NCBI GenBank assembly: GCA_905221605.1 | Contig: CAJNDS010002568.1 | Span: forward strand, 1,008,913-1,072,912 | Direction: 5' to 3' | DNA length: 64,000 bases | DNA from: Symbiodinium natans | Lineage: Eukaryota > Sar > Dinophyceae > Suessiales > Symbiodiniaceae | Part shown: piece after piece, positions 11,346 through 21,378 of the stretch | How the letters are laid out: each line of letters begins with the position of its first letter | Numbering within the stretch: position 1 is the stretch's first letter | The notes under the pieces: model-generated | Told to the model about the DNA's origin: nothing | Databases searched by the model: none | Seen by the model: the letters and a program-made list of their open reading frames with translations, nothing else | Translations under genes and position numbers: made by a program

Positions 11346-13364
11346 TTAACAGATATGTATCCGAAAAGAGCGTGAGGAGAAGCGCACTAGGGAATTGGGA
11401 AGCTGCACCCCTTCCAAGCTCTGGTTGAAATCACGGCCGAAGGTCAAGGTCTGTAGACCACTGGGAAGCTGCACCCCTTCCAAGCTCTGGTTGAAATCAT
11501 GGCCGAAGGTCAAGGTCTGTAGACCACTGGGAAGCTGCACCCCTTCCAAGCTCTGGTCGAAATCATGGCCGAAGGTCAAGGTCTGTAGGCTGCTGGGAAG
11601 CTGCACCCCTTCCAAGCTCTGGTTGAAGCGGTAGCCGAAGGTCAAGGTCTGTAGGCCGCTGGGAAGCTGCACCCCTTCCAAGCTCTGGTCGAAATCATCG
11701 CCGAAGGTCAAGGTCTGTAGTCCGCAGGGAAGCTGCACCCCTTCCAAGCTCTGGTTGAAATCATGGCCGAAGGTCAAGGTCTGTAGGCTGCTGGGAAGCT
11801 GCACCCCTTCCAAGCTCTGGTTGAAGCGGTAGCCGAAGGTCAAGGTCTGTAGGCCGCTGGGAAGCTGCACCCCTTCCAAGCTCTGGTCGAAATCATCGCC
11901 GAACTTCAAGGTCTGTAGGCCGCTGGGAAGCTGCACCCCGTCCAAGCTCTGGTTGAAGCGTGTGCCAAAGCTCAAAGTCTGTAGGCCGCTGGGAAGCTGC
12001 ACCCCTTCCAAGCTCTGGTTGAAAACAGAGTCGTAGGTCAAGGACTGTGGATAGCCGAATGTCAAGGTCTGTAGGTTACTGGGGAGCTGCACCCCTTCCA
12101 AGCTCTGGTTGAAATCAGAGCCGAAGCTCAACGTCTGTAAGCCGTTGGGAAGCAGCACCTCTTCCAAGCTCTGGTTGAAATCACGGCCGAAGGTCAAGGT
12201 CTGTAGACCACTGGGAAGCTGCACCCCTTCCAAGCTCTGGTCAAAAGTATCGTTGAAAGTCAAGGTCTGCAGGCCGCTGGGAATCTGCACCCCTTGCAAG
12301 ATTTGGTTGCATTCGAAGCCGAGGGTCAAGGTCTGTAGGCCGCTGGGAAGCTGCACCCCTTCCACGCTCTGGTTGAAATCACGGCCGAAGGTCAAGGTCT
12401 GTAGACCACTGGGAAGCTGCACCCCTTCCAAGCTCTGGTTGAAGCTTTCGCCGAAGGTCAAGGTCCGTAGACCACTGGGAAGCTGCACCCCTTCCAAGCT
12501 CTGGTTGAAATCATGGCCGAAGGTCAAGGTCTGTAGGCCGCTGGGAAGCTGCACCCCTTCCAAGCTCTGGTTGAAATCATCGCCGAACTTCAAGGTCTGT
12601 AGGCCGCTGGGAAGCTGCACCCCGTCCAAGCTCTGGTTGAAGCGTGTGCCAAAGCTCAAGGTCTGTAGGCCGCTGGGAAGCTGCACCCCTTCCAAGCTCT
12701 GGTCGAATAAGGTGCCGAAAGTCACGGTCTGTAGGCCGCTCGGAAGCTGCACCCCTTCCAAGCTCTGTCGGAAGTAGCCGCCAAAAGTCAAGGTCTGTAG
12801 ACCGCTGGGAAGCTGCACCCCTTCCAAGCTCTGGTTGAAATCACGGCCGAAGGTCAAGGTCTGTAGACCACTGGGAAGCTGCACCCCTTCCAAGCTCTGG
12901 TTGAAATCACGGCCGAAGGTCAAGGTCTGTAGACCACTGGGAAGCTGCACCCCTTCCAAGCTCTGGTCGAAATCAGCGCCGAAGGCCAAGGTCTGTAGGC
13001 CGCTGGGAAGCTGCACCCCTTCCAGGCTCTGGTTGAAATCATAGCCGAAGGCTAAGGCAACAATGGCAGCCATGGCATCCGTGTCGTCACTCAATGCCAT
13101 TCTTGCTAATGCTCGTTCTAGACTGCGTGCCGAGCAGCCTGCACCAAATTTAACAGCGACGTATGCGAGCTCTTGGTTTTGAATTTGTGGCAACAGCGGC
13201 TGCTGCAGCTCCAGGAGACGGCCACCTGAAGTCAGCACGATTGACGCGGCGGAAAGGCCAACAGTTCCTGCGATGCGTGTCCGCGCATCCAGCCCCGTTT
13301 CCATATCGTCCACATGGAGCTCAAACGTGGAGCCGGCAACGCTGTGGATGGTCAATGGCCACAT
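11346..13364 (-). CDS. Ubiquitin-like / FNIP-repeat protein, copy 1
   Basis: Single open frame of 672 codons plus stop. I start at the ATG giving MWPLTIHSVAG, because all three paralogues align from M-x-PLTIH and FNIP1 upstream similarity stops soon before it. Residues 1 to about 70 resemble a ubiquitin-like beta-grasp domain (PLTIH, FELHVDD, LTSGG, LAYVAV). A linker follows, then about 25 tandem repeats of 23 residues with consensus FNQSLEGVQLPSGLQTLTFG. The repeat matches the FNIP type known from Dictyostelium (F-N-Q, L-P-S-x-L, L-x-F/L-G), a leucine-rich-repeat relative. The two residues before F-N/D-Q vary strongly between repeats. The gene appears intronless and lies inside a kinesin intron on the same strand. 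Function is unknown; the architecture suggests a protein-binding scaffold. Confidence 0.85.
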   Translation of the reverse strand: MWPLTIHSVAGSTFELHVDDMETGLDARTRIAGTVGLSAASIVLTSGGRLLELQQPLLPQIQNQELAYVAVKFGAGCSARSLERALARMALSDDTDAMAAIVALAFGYDFNQSLEGVQLPSGLQTLAFGADFDQSLEGVQLPSGLQTLTFGRDFNQSLEGVQLPSGLQTLTFGRDFNQSLEGVQLPSGLQTLTFGGYFRQSLEGVQLPSGLQTVTFGTLFDQSLEGVQLPSGLQTLSFGTRFNQSLDGVQLPSGLQTLKFGDDFNQSLEGVQLPSGLQTLTFGHDFNQSLEGVQLPSGLRTLTFGESFNQSLEGVQLPSGLQTLTFGRDFNQSVEGVQLPSGLQTLTLGFECNQILQGVQIPSGLQTLTFNDTFDQSLEGVQLPSGLQTLTFGRDFNQSLEEVLLPNGLQTLSFGSDFNQSLEGVQLPSNLQTLTFGYPQSLTYDSVFNQSLEGVQLPSGLQTLSFGTRFNQSLDGVQLPSGLQTLKFGDDFDQSLEGVQLPSGLQTLTFGYRFNQSLEGVQLPSSLQTLTFGHDFNQSLEGVQLPCGLQTLTFGDDFDQSLEGVQLPSGLQTLTFGYRFNQSLEGVQLPSSLQTLTFGHDFDQSLEGVQLPSGLQTLTFGHDFNQSLEGVQLPSGLQTLTFGRDFNQSLEGVQLPNSLVRFSSRSFRIHIC

Positions 13365-13598
13365 GCCGGCTTCTGCCGGCACCAGGCCCGAATTCTGCCC
13401 CCCTCATCGGCCTAGAGCAAAGAAAATCGGAAAAATGCCCTGAGCCCTAAGCCCTAGGCCCCAACCAAGACACCAGAAGCGCCCTCACAGCCTTGAATCT
13501 CGAATGAAAGCCCTCCTAAACATCCCTGGAAGACTCTCTCTGAAAAATCTTCCCCAAACCCGAAATCCTTTTGAGGCCCAAAGGCCCCCTCCGCAGAC

Positions 13599-13649
13599 TG
13601 AGGGAGGTGCCACGCCGCGCGACCCGCGGGCGGCCAGCTTTTCGATGAC
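13599..13649 (-). CDS. Kinesin motor domain exon (VIEKLAARG)
   Basis: Minus strand: acceptor GGTGCAG, then 17 codons VIEKLAARGSRGVAPPS, then the donor GTCTGC, phase 0 at both ends. Kinesins have I-N-x-S-L-x-x-L-G-x-V-I-x-x-L before the HVPYRDSK block. The exon fits exactly between INKSLFFLGK (15431-15493) and AGEEGDHVPFRDS (10444-10484). The opposite strand is also open, but the two-sided phase match and family motif decide for minus. Confidence 0.87.
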
Positions 13650-13955
13650 CTGCACCAAAAATCCCCTGCTTAGGGTGTTTAGGAAGCGTAGGAAGTTTAG
13701 GGTTTAGGGTTTAGGGTTTAGGGTTTGGGGTTTGGGGTTTGGGGTTTGGGCCATGGGTCAGCTGAACGCAACAGTGTGAAGACATGCCCACCCCAAGGCC
13801 ACCCGAACACTAACCACTCATCACGAACCCAGACCGGAGCCCAAACCAAGCCACAGCCATGCCAGATTCACATGTGGCACACGTTTAAGGGACACTTGAG
13901 ACTTGGATACTTGCAATGCTTGGAGCACTGAGTCACACGGAACACTTGGGGCACT

Positions 13956-14290
13956 GGGCCAGAAGGCAAAGGATACCCCCCCCCTTCAATGGTCTCAGTA
14001 GGAACGGTCTGGGCCGAAGGACCCTCAAAGCCTCGAGTCCTTTGGCCAACTTTTGCGAAGTGAGCTCACTCTGGCAAATTGGCCTAGAGTCTAGAAACTT
14101 TGAGTCATTGGATCCTGGTCGCTCCGGAGCCAGAAAGCAAGGATACCCCCCTCAATGCTTGTACTTGGGACTGTCTTGGCCGTCGAGAGGAGACCGTCTT
14201 TCAAGCTTGTGCGCAAGGGAGGCTTTGCCCTCCTCTATGAAGGGGCCTCCACAAGGTCACTTGGGCCAGAAGGTAAAGAGACCCCCGTGA
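13956..14290. repeat. Diverged long tandem repeat, three partial units
   Basis: Units start at 13956, 14127 and 14263 with GGGCCAGAAGGCAAAGGATA, GAGCCAGAAAGCAAGGATAC and GGGCCAGAAGGTAAAGAGAC. Each continues into a C-rich run, and the first two also share CTTGGCCG/CTGGGCCG some 55 bp on. Spacing is about 171 and 136 bp. A minus-strand frame runs through 14235-14438, but no product is recognised. Confidence 0.55.
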
Positions 14291-14461
14291 AGTTTTGAGT
14301 GCAAGGGACGAACGCGTTTTGCTGCTCTGGAGGGACCAGCAGGCTTGCAGGGCGGGCGAGCAAAGGAATTACAGCCCCAAACGCTTTGCAGGCCCGGACT
14401 TCAAGATCTTCCCGCCAGGGGTCTTGCGGGCCTTTCAACCGGCGTCTCAGCGAAAAAAGCC

Positions 14462-14585
14462 TTTTAGGGTTTTAGGGTTTAGGGTTTTAGGGTTTAGGGT
14501 TTAGGGTTTAGGGTTTAGGGTTTTAGGGTTTTAGGGTTTTAGGGTTTTAGGGTTTTAGGGTTCTAGGGTTTTAGGGTTTAGGGTT
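14462..14585. repeat. (TTTTAGGG)n variant array
   Basis: Mixed TTTAGGG and TTTTAGGG units, with the 8-mer dominating the right half. The same variant forms a separate homogeneous array at 55310-55446. Confidence 0.93.
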
Positions 14586-14672
14586 TTCCAGGTTGAAGGT
14601 CCCTTAAGGTCCAGCAAGAAGGCCAGGAGGCTTCCAGGGGGCGGCCCAGGGATGTGCTTGGTACTACAATAT

Positions 14673-14788
14673 CGACCCAAAGAGTCCAATACCCCTTAAC
14701 TAAGGAATAGACCTTAAATCGTATTAAGGGTCCCTATATAAATTATAAGCTGTATTCCGTAATTAAGGGGTGTTGGGCTCTTTGGGTA
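14673..14788. mobile_element. MITE family C, best-preserved copy
   Basis: Inverted termini GACCCAAAGAGTCCAATACC and GGTGTTGGGCTCTTTGGGTA. The interior also folds back, with CTTAACTAAGGAATAGACC against TATTCCGTAATTAAGG. About 115 bp and non-coding. Confidence 0.8.
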
Positions 14789-15430
14789 TGTGCCCGCCTA
14801 CACGGCAGGGGGTGGCGGGCGGGTTTAGGGTTTCGGGTTTCGGGTTTGTGGCTTGGGGTGTTTAGAGTTTTCCTCCTAGAAGCTTCCAGGCTCCCCAAAA
14901 ACCCCAAAACCCTACTCCCCCACCTTTCATACTGCCTTACCACCAGAAACCCCTAAACCCTAAAGCCTAAAACCTGAAACTCTAGCCCCCTCAAGCCCAA
15001 AAGCCCGAAAGCCTGCCACGATCAAGGCACCCCCGATCTCTGCCAAAATAAGTTGCGCTACGCCACTATGCTACACATATCTGTGCAGTGTGTACTATAG
15101 TCTATGATGTGGTAGATTATTGTCTGCGCCACAATATTCTGACTTCCCTTTTTGAGTCCATGAACCTACACAGTAGGAACTTCTTCTTCCTATGATATTG
15201 TTCTTATTATATATTACAACACTTTACCATTGTGGACTGTTACGCCAGACCCCTCCTTGAATCCAACGGTTCTTGAATGCCAAGTCCTGGGTCTGGGTTT
15301 AGAGCTTCCGGGAAGTTAGGGTTGACGGGTTTAGGGCTTTAGGGTCTAGGGTGTTTGTGGTTTGGGGTTTAGGGTTTAGGGTTTAGGGTTTAGGGGCTTT
15401 TGTGCGGTTAGGGTTTAGGGTCGCGCGGTC

Positions 15431-15493
15431 CTTGCCCAAGAAAAACAAGGACTTGTTGATGCTGCTGGACTCTGCGACGTACTCGGTGCCTGC
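15431..15493 (-). CDS. Kinesin motor domain exon (INKSL switch region)
   Basis: Minus strand: acceptor TACGCAG, then AGTEYVAESSSINKSLFFLGK (given here as AGTEYVAESSS plus INKSLFFLGK), then a GA-type donor AAG/GACCGC, phase 0. The E-x-x-x-I-N-K-S-L-x-x-L-G pattern is the kinesin alpha-4/L11 region, and LGK continues as VIEKL in the next exon. Compared with typical kinesins the stretch between DLAGNER and INKSL is about six residues short, so a very small exon may be missing between this one and 15860-15916. Confidence 0.9.
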
Positions 15494-15859
15494 CTGCGTA
15501 ACAACACAGCGACGTCTTCCAACAAGAGGCAGCCCTCAACCAAAACAATCCCGAGAGCACAATGCCTCTGGAATGCCGTAAACCCAAAAGGTTGGACACC
15601 TGTTTAAGGACAACTAGTGCTGGGAGTCCCTGTACTTCACTCTTAGGGGTTGAGGCTTTTTGAGTTTCCAACTTTTTTGGCTTCTACAGAGTACCTACTT
15701 TGTAACCGAAAGCCAAATATCTAGAAATCCGTACCAAAAAAAAGAAGCCGAATCTTCGGAGCCCTGGACTTATTGGGAATAAGCCTGGAGCCCACACCCC
15801 CGAACCCTAAACCCTAAACCCTAAACCCTAAACCCGAAACCCTACATCCTGAGCCAGGC

Positions 15860-15916
15860 CTCCAGACGCTCATTGCCCGCTAGGTCCACGATGACCAGGC
15901 GGCCAATTCGGGTCAC
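15860..15916 (-). CDS. Kinesin motor domain exon (switch II, DLAGNER)
   Basis: Minus strand: acceptor CCACAG, then 19 codons VTRIGRLVIVDLAGNERLE, then the GC-type donor GAG/GCCTGG, phase 0. L-x-x-V-D-L-A-G-S/N-E-R is the diagnostic kinesin switch II signature. The upstream exon ends EASH in phase 0 and joins directly. The flanking introns contain CCCTAAA arrays (15804-15835, 16153-16224). Confidence 0.94.
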
Positions 15917-16152
15917 CTGTGGTGGCATTTCGGGGGGGGCTGTTCGAGTTCAGGATTTGGGGTGTAGGGCTAAAACACTAAACACTAAACCCTAAACCCT
16001 AAACCGCAACAACCCATAGGGTTTCTCGGAGAGGGTCGCAGACGAACTTCTTCAGTCGGTCCTCATCTGCAAAGGCAGCAGTGTGCAAGGCTGCATCGAA
16101 GTACAGCCACGGGTTGCAGCACATTGCTGCGTTCTTCCTCCACCCCAACCAC

Positions 16153-16224
16153 TAAACCCTAAACCCTAAACCCTAAACCCTAAACCCTAAACCCTAAACC
16201 CTAAACCCTAAACCCTAAACCCTA
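16153..16224. repeat. (CCCTAAA)n array
   Basis: About ten perfect units within the predicted kinesin intron 15917-18080. The same intron contains MITE-like sequence at 16368-16452 and 16540-16640 and an AT-rich unique stretch at 16640-16850. Confidence 0.97.
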
Positions 16225-18080
16225 TGGAAAGTGCTGTGACCCTGCCTGGCCTGTGCAGGCTGGCTCCAAGCTGTTTCCCTGGGCGAACTGGGCGAGATGC
16301 TGGACGCAGCACGTTGTTTCTTCTTTGTTCCCTGGTCTTACTGTTTAGGGTTTAGGGTTTGGGGTTTAGGGAGAATGCGGTACCCTATATAATCCCTTAA
16401 AGGCTATGTATGTATAGGGGGATATAGGGTACCTCATTCCCCCACTCCCTACTAACCAACAGTAAGTCGTCCACGTGTCAACGCCGTCCCAGCTCCGTGT
16501 GTACGCGTCCTCACGGGATTGCTGGAGTGTTTGATATGAGGGTCTACGAAAATAAGGGACACCCCCTAATATAGACCCCAAATAGCTGCACTCCGTTATG
16601 ATATGGACCCCCACAAGGTACCCCAAATTTTGGAATCCCCATGACGAGAGCATGCGTGGAAAAAGGGTACTGCGACGACGGACTCACAATTTCAATGGCA
16701 AGGAGGACGATTACAGAAAGCGTGTATAACATCATAGAACAGCTCACATCGCATATGCATATATACATATATATCTGTTCTTTGTATTTGTACACTTATT
16801 CATGTAGTTATGTATTTGTACAGTCATGTTCTTAGGTCAACGAAAGTGGAATTCTTCATCTTGTCTGTCAAGTTGTCCTTGGACTTCACCGTCTTCTTGT
16901 CGCAACCGGGCCCTCTATTGGGCTCTTCATGGGAGCCCCGCCGAAAACAAATATACGAGTGCATTGGTCTCAACCCTAAAGCTCTAGACCCTAAACCAAC
17001 CCTAAACCCCTAATTACAGCCTAATCCCTAGACCGTTATCACTGCCGACCCCACAACAAGTTCCATCTTGAGCTCCGAAGTCGACAAATTTCAACCTTGA
17101 ACTCAAGCCCTGAACAGAAGCCCTTATAACAACCCACCCAGCCTGAATTTAGGGGTTTAGGGCTTCGGGCTTAGGGCTTCGGTTAACCCAGGAGCAGCCC
17201 AAAGAACCATAGTCCCACTTAAAACCAGGAAACCAAACCTGCGCCACCCTAAACCCTAAACCCTAAACCCTAAACCCTAAACCCTAAACCCTAAACCCTG
17301 AACCCTGAACCCTGAACCCTAAACCTGAACCCTAAACCCTCAACCCTAGACCCTCGACCCTAAACCCTAAACCCCAACCTGAGCTGGCTCGGGATCTTCG
17401 CCCAGCGGCACGTCGCCCTGCCATCGCGAGCACCAGTCAGACAGAGGCACGGGATTTGAAGGGTTTGGGGTTTAGGTCCTGACCGACTCGACTCGTGTCT
17501 CGCGTTCGGGGTTTGGGCTTGCAGCTTAGCCAGATTTCGCAGGACCCCTGGTTTAGGGGTTTAGGGTTTAGGGTTTAGGGTGCAGAGTTTAGCGTTTAGC
17601 TTTAGGGTAACAACAATTTCCGGCTTTGAGGGTTGAGAGGTTTCGGGCCTCTTGGGTCGGCGGCCTGAGCCGGAGGCTCCTAAATTTAGGGCTTAAGGGA
17701 GTTTTGGTCTTGAGGATTTAGGATCTAGGGTTTAGGGGGATTGGGGTTCGGGTCTAGGTTTTTGTTGGTAAGTCCTTGGGAAAAGGCGCCTTACTCCAGG
17801 GTTTAGGCGTTTCAGGTTCGGGGTTAGGGCCTAGGGTTTTCAGGGTTTGGGGTTTAGGGTAAGTCTAAAAGGGACTCGGAGCCTGCGGGAGAACAGCCTA
17901 TGGCGCAACCCCTGAAAACTGCTCAACCCGAACCCTAAACGTCCAAACCCCAAACCCTAAACCCTAGACCCCAAACCCTAAACCCTAAACCCTAAACCCT
18001 AAAATCCTAAAACCCGAAACCCAAAAACCCTAAACCCTAAACCCTAAACCCTAAACCCTAAACCCAAACCTCTCGTGTAC

Positions 18081-18149
18081 ATGGGATGCCTCCAGGGGCA
18101 TGGAGCACTCCACGCAGAGCGTCAGCAGCGTGTGAGACCTTGAGGACAC
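18081..18149 (-). CDS. Kinesin motor domain exon (switch I, SSRSH)
   Basis: Minus strand: acceptor CTCTCCGAG, then VSSRSHTLLTLCVEC and SMPLEASH, 23 codons, then the donor GTACACG, phase 0. S-S-R-S-H is the kinesin switch I signature, and the following hydrophobic strand fits beta-6. The upstream exon ends YNE, giving the usual N-E-x-S-S-R-S-H. Confidence 0.94.
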
Positions 18150-18298
18150 CTCGGAGAGGATGTGCATTTTCCGATTTAGGGTTTAGGGTTTAGGGTTGAG
18201 GGTTTAGGGCGATTTTTTTCTACGAGGGAGAACTTCGAGATTTTGTGGGGGTTCCGGGGTTTCGCGTTGACGGTTTCGGCCTTACGGCTTTGGGTTTG

Positions 18299-18363
18299 GG
18301 ATGTTCCCCCTTACTTATACTAACAGTCCTTAATCGGGACTGTTAGTATAAGGGGGAACATCC
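18299..18363. mobile_element. MITE family B, near-perfect hairpin copy
   Basis: A 65-bp palindrome: GGATGTTCCCCCTTA at the left, TAAGGGGGAACATCC at the right, with inner arms TATACTAACAGTCC and GGACTGTTAGTATA around a 7-base loop. Relatives lie at 5963, 24764, 57819 and 58967. Confidence 0.85.
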
Positions 18364-18719
18364 AACTTGGGGTGTTTAACGGCAGGTTTTTTCAGAACAA
18401 GTCAATTATAGGTCACCTGGTTCAAGGCCTTCTCAGCACCGAAGAAACCCAAGAACTTCAAAGGCAACCTTCAGGGAACCCCCAGTTGGGAAGCCGAGAT
18501 AAACCCTGAAGCCTTACAAACCCGAAACGCCCTGTGAATCGCCCCAAAATCCCCGAAAGCCTTGAAGCCCTATAAGCCCTGTAAGGCCTGTAAAAGCCCC
18601 CTTAACAAATCCCATTCGCAAACCTACGAACACCAGAAACAAACCCGTAAGAACCTCCATGAACCCTAAGACCCTAAACCCTAAACCCTCTCGCCCCTCG
18701 CAAGCCCTACTCCGACGGC

Positions 18720-18782
18720 CTCGTTGTACCGTGTGTGCGCCACACGCCGCCTCTTCTCTGCTTCCGTGAAGAGGGCCAGGAC
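18720..18782 (-). CDS. Kinesin motor domain exon (RVAHTRYNE)
   Basis: Minus strand: acceptor AAAGAAG, then VLALFTEAEKRRR and VAHTRYNE, 21 codons, then the GC-type donor GAG/GCCGTC, phase 0. Kinesins have E-E-V-x-x-L-L-x-x-G-x-x-x-R-x-V-A-x-T-x-M-N before SSRSH. With this exon the spacing from the upstream SSAEE matches conventional kinesins residue for residue. Confidence 0.9.
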
Positions 18783-19311
18783 CTTCTTTCTGGTTCTGAG
18801 GGAGTTTGCGTTGCTTCGGGTTCATCTGAGGGTAGGTATATGGCCCCTTAATATGCCGACCCAGGGGACCATACTCCAGAACCTTTTAAAGAAGGTAAGG
18901 GATTATTCAGGAACAAATAGCTTCCCTTAGCGTTCAGGGCTTGGTTTAGGGTTCCCTATGGCGCTGGTTCTTTGTCGGAAGCTAAGAAAATTTGTCGCTG
19001 TACCGGACATAATCCCCTGTAAAGGGTAGAATATGGAGATGAAGTACCTTGTCTCTCTACTAAGAACCAGTGTCCTAAGCTACCCCTGAGGCGTGGTCAA
19101 CGGATTACAGTGTTGTGGGTTTCGCGCTTAGGGTTGAGGGGGCCTAATTGGCCCTAAACCCTAAACCCTAAACCCGAAACCCTAAACCCTAAACCCTAAA
19201 TCCTAAGCCCTAAAAGAAGCCCAAAGCCTGAACCCTCCAGGAGCCGAGAGGCCCCCAGAACCCCAAACCCTACCTAAGACTCGATTTACCTACTATATAA
19301 ACAAAGAAGAC

Positions 19312-19312
<1 letters not shown>

Positions 19313-19342
<30 letters not shown>

Positions 19343-19345
19343 GAT
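19313..19345. repeat. TA-rich microsatellite in AT-rich tract
   Basis: TATATA runs within AT-rich DNA (about 19265-19500). Similar TA tracts lie at 4147, 8766, 20285, 33595, 41010 and 41270. Confidence 0.85.
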
Positions 19346-19591
19346 GTATACACAAATACAAAAAATGTGTATAAAAAAAGCATACTATAGACGTATCTCT
19401 CTGTACATAATATATATGTAAACAATATTATTACCACCAGTCTTACTAATCGTATTATCATTATTATTCGCCTTCTGCTTCATATTAATATTAAACCCTA
19501 AGCCCCAAATTTTACACCCTAAACCCTAGGCCCTAAACCCCAAACCCTGAACCCACCCAAAACCCTAAACCGCCACATCTGCAGACTCCGC

Positions 19592-19647
19592 CTCCTCTGC
19601 AGAAGACACGATCTTCTCCTTGAGGCCGTCAGCGTAGAAGCCCCGAC
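19592..19647 (-). CDS. Kinesin motor domain exon (GFYADGL)
   Basis: Minus strand: after TTGTGAG two bases complete a codon, then RGFYADGLKEKIVSSAEE, then the GC-type donor GAG/GCGGAG. Kinesins show G-x-Y/F-V-x-G-L-x-E-x-x-V-x-S-x-E-E here. The acceptor side is uncertain by one base, because joining to the upstream exon needs a G that is present at both edges. Confidence 0.88.
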
Positions 19648-20248
19648 CTCACAACACCCCCTAAACCCTAAACCCTAAACCCTGAAACCCTAAACCCTAA
19701 ACCCTAAACCTTAAACCGTAAACCCTAGACCCTAAACCCTAAACCCTAAACACCCTAAGGATCCGCGTACCTAAACCACCGAGAGACTCCTAAACACCAT
19801 TCGGGGTCAGGGTTTAGGGTTTAGGGTTTAGGGTTTAGGGTTTAGGGTTTAGGGCTTAGGGTTTAGGGTTTAGGGGACAGCTTGCCGCTATCTCGAGGTG
19901 CTGGGCCTACTTGCCGTTCCGGCCTAAGGTCTACGTGAAGTAGGGTTCAGTGTTTCGGGTTTAGGGCATTCCAAAAGGACACCCCCCCCCCCTCCCAATC
20001 CACACTCTCACTGATGTTTAGAAGGAACACGCACGAAAAGCTGAATATGAAGCATACCCTGTGTCTGCGCCTTCTTCCTGTGTTCTTGGAACAAGAGCAA
20101 AACCCTAAACCCTAAACCCTAAACCCTAAACCCTAAACCCTAAACTCAGAAGCCCCCAGCAACCTCGCAGTCACAGACAGCAACCTCCCTGATTCCAGGG
20201 TGGACCGTCTCGGATAGCCGCTCCAAGGACCAGGACCCATTAGCCCCC

Positions 20249-20350
20249 TGGTTCTTAGTAGGGAATGAGGGAATTAGGGCCCTACATATATATATATATA
20301 TATATACCCTTTGAAGGAGTATATAGGGTACTCTTTCATTCCACCTTAGT
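20249..20350. mobile_element. MITE family I copy
   Basis: Begins CTGGTTCTTAGTAGGGAATG and carries a GGGCCCTA(TA)nCCCTTT core and a TATAGGGTAC motif. The same start is seen at 63930 to the window end, and an inverted relative at 16368-16452. Confidence 0.6.
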
Positions 20351-20424
20351 CACCACCCTAGACCCTAAACCCTAACCCTAAACCCTAAACCCTAAAAACC
20401 AGTTAGGTTTACGGGTTGAGGACT

Positions 20425-20455
20425 CAGGGTGGCGGAGAAGGTGCAGGTCTGACTG
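20425..20455 (-). CDS. Kinesin motor domain exon (HLLRHPG), 31 nt
   Basis: Minus strand: acceptor GTGGCCAG, then QSDLHLLRHP plus one base of Gly. Joined to 19592-19647 it gives L-x-L-L-R-H-P-G-R-G-F-Y-A-D-G-L, the normal kinesin length between beta-5 and beta-5b. The 3' edge (CCTG/AGTCC) is not a standard donor. The repeated GAG at both intron ends means the real cut could be one base away. Confidence 0.65.
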
Positions 20456-20874
20456 CTGGCCACCGAAAAGCCCTGAACCCTCAACCCCCCGTGCGAAGAT
20501 AGTCTTGACGCCCTGAACTCTGTCAAACCCTAACCCTACACCCTAAACCCTAGACCCTAGACCCTAGACCCTAAACCCTACCCAAAACACCTTGCCTGGA
20601 CCTGAAAACCCCCATGATGATGACCGTATGTGCCCTGCATTTGTCTGGCTCTCGGCATCTCTAGGCAACCTTTATGGGCCCAAGTTCACCCCAAACCACA
20701 AAATCCTTGCAGTTCATCTCAGACCCTACTGACCCTACATGTGTGGCTTAAGGCTTCAGGTTTTATGGGTTCTGAGATAACACCCTAAACCCTGAACCTA
20801 AACCACAAATCTGAACCCTAAAACCCAAAACCCAAAACCCTATAAACCGCCTAAAACCCTAAAAGCCCCAAAGC

Positions 20875-20919
20875 CGTAAAACAGGCCTTCCGGGTCTTCC
20901 TTCACTGTCAGGTTCTGGC
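20875..20919 (-). CDS. Second kinesin-like LxVKEDP segment
   Basis: Minus strand after ATCTCAG the frame reads QNLTVKEDPEGLFY. This resembles the same kinesin stretch (L-x-V-R-E-D-P-x-x-G-x-Y) that the exons at 20425 and 19592 already provide. It could be an alternative exon, an insert, or chance. Its phase does not connect cleanly to the next exon. Confidence 0.35.
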
Positions 20920-21318
20920 CTGAGATTCGGTTTTAGGTTTAGGGTTTAGGGTTTAGGGTTTAGGGTTTAGGGTTGAGGGTTGAGGGTTTGGGGTTCAGGG
21001 CTCTTGGGCTTACACGGTTTCTGAGTCTAGGGCGTTTCAGAGGACTTGTTTCCTAGACCCTAACACCTAAACCCCGGACTCAGCTGCTTTGGAGTAGAGG
21101 CCGCACGCAAGGCCGATGTAGACGTTCGTGCAGATGGGTGTTGCATTGTTTGAAACATCCGCAAGCCCCCCAAATTACCACCCTGAAGCCTAAACCCGAA
21201 ACCCTCAACCCAAAACCCCTAAAGCTCTAAACCCGAAACCCTAAACTGTAAAACCCCTAAACCCCTAAAACCCCTAAAACCCTAAACCCCTAAAGGCCCC
21301 AAACCACATGATTTGGGC

Positions 21319-21378
21319 CTTGGCAGGTGCGCTGAGCTTGCTGCTCTGGGGGCCGATCTTCCGCAAGAGGTCGTTCAC
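21319..21378 (-). CDS. Probable kinesin motor exon (VNDLL)
   Basis: Minus strand: acceptor GGATTTCAG, then VNDLLRKIGP and QSSKLSAPAK, then the GC-type donor AAG/GCCCAA, phase 0. Kinesins have E-I-Y-N-E-x-V-x-D-L-L at this place, and the upstream exon 24410-24499 ends in a compatible strand. The family match is short, so this is less secure than the signature exons. Confidence 0.55.

Noticed and set aside
16838-16950. Minus frame ending in a stop (CDKKTVKSKDNLTDKMK)
   Set aside because: Reads like a terminal exon, but sits within the intron between the SSRSH and DLAGNER exons and has no supporting neighbour exon.
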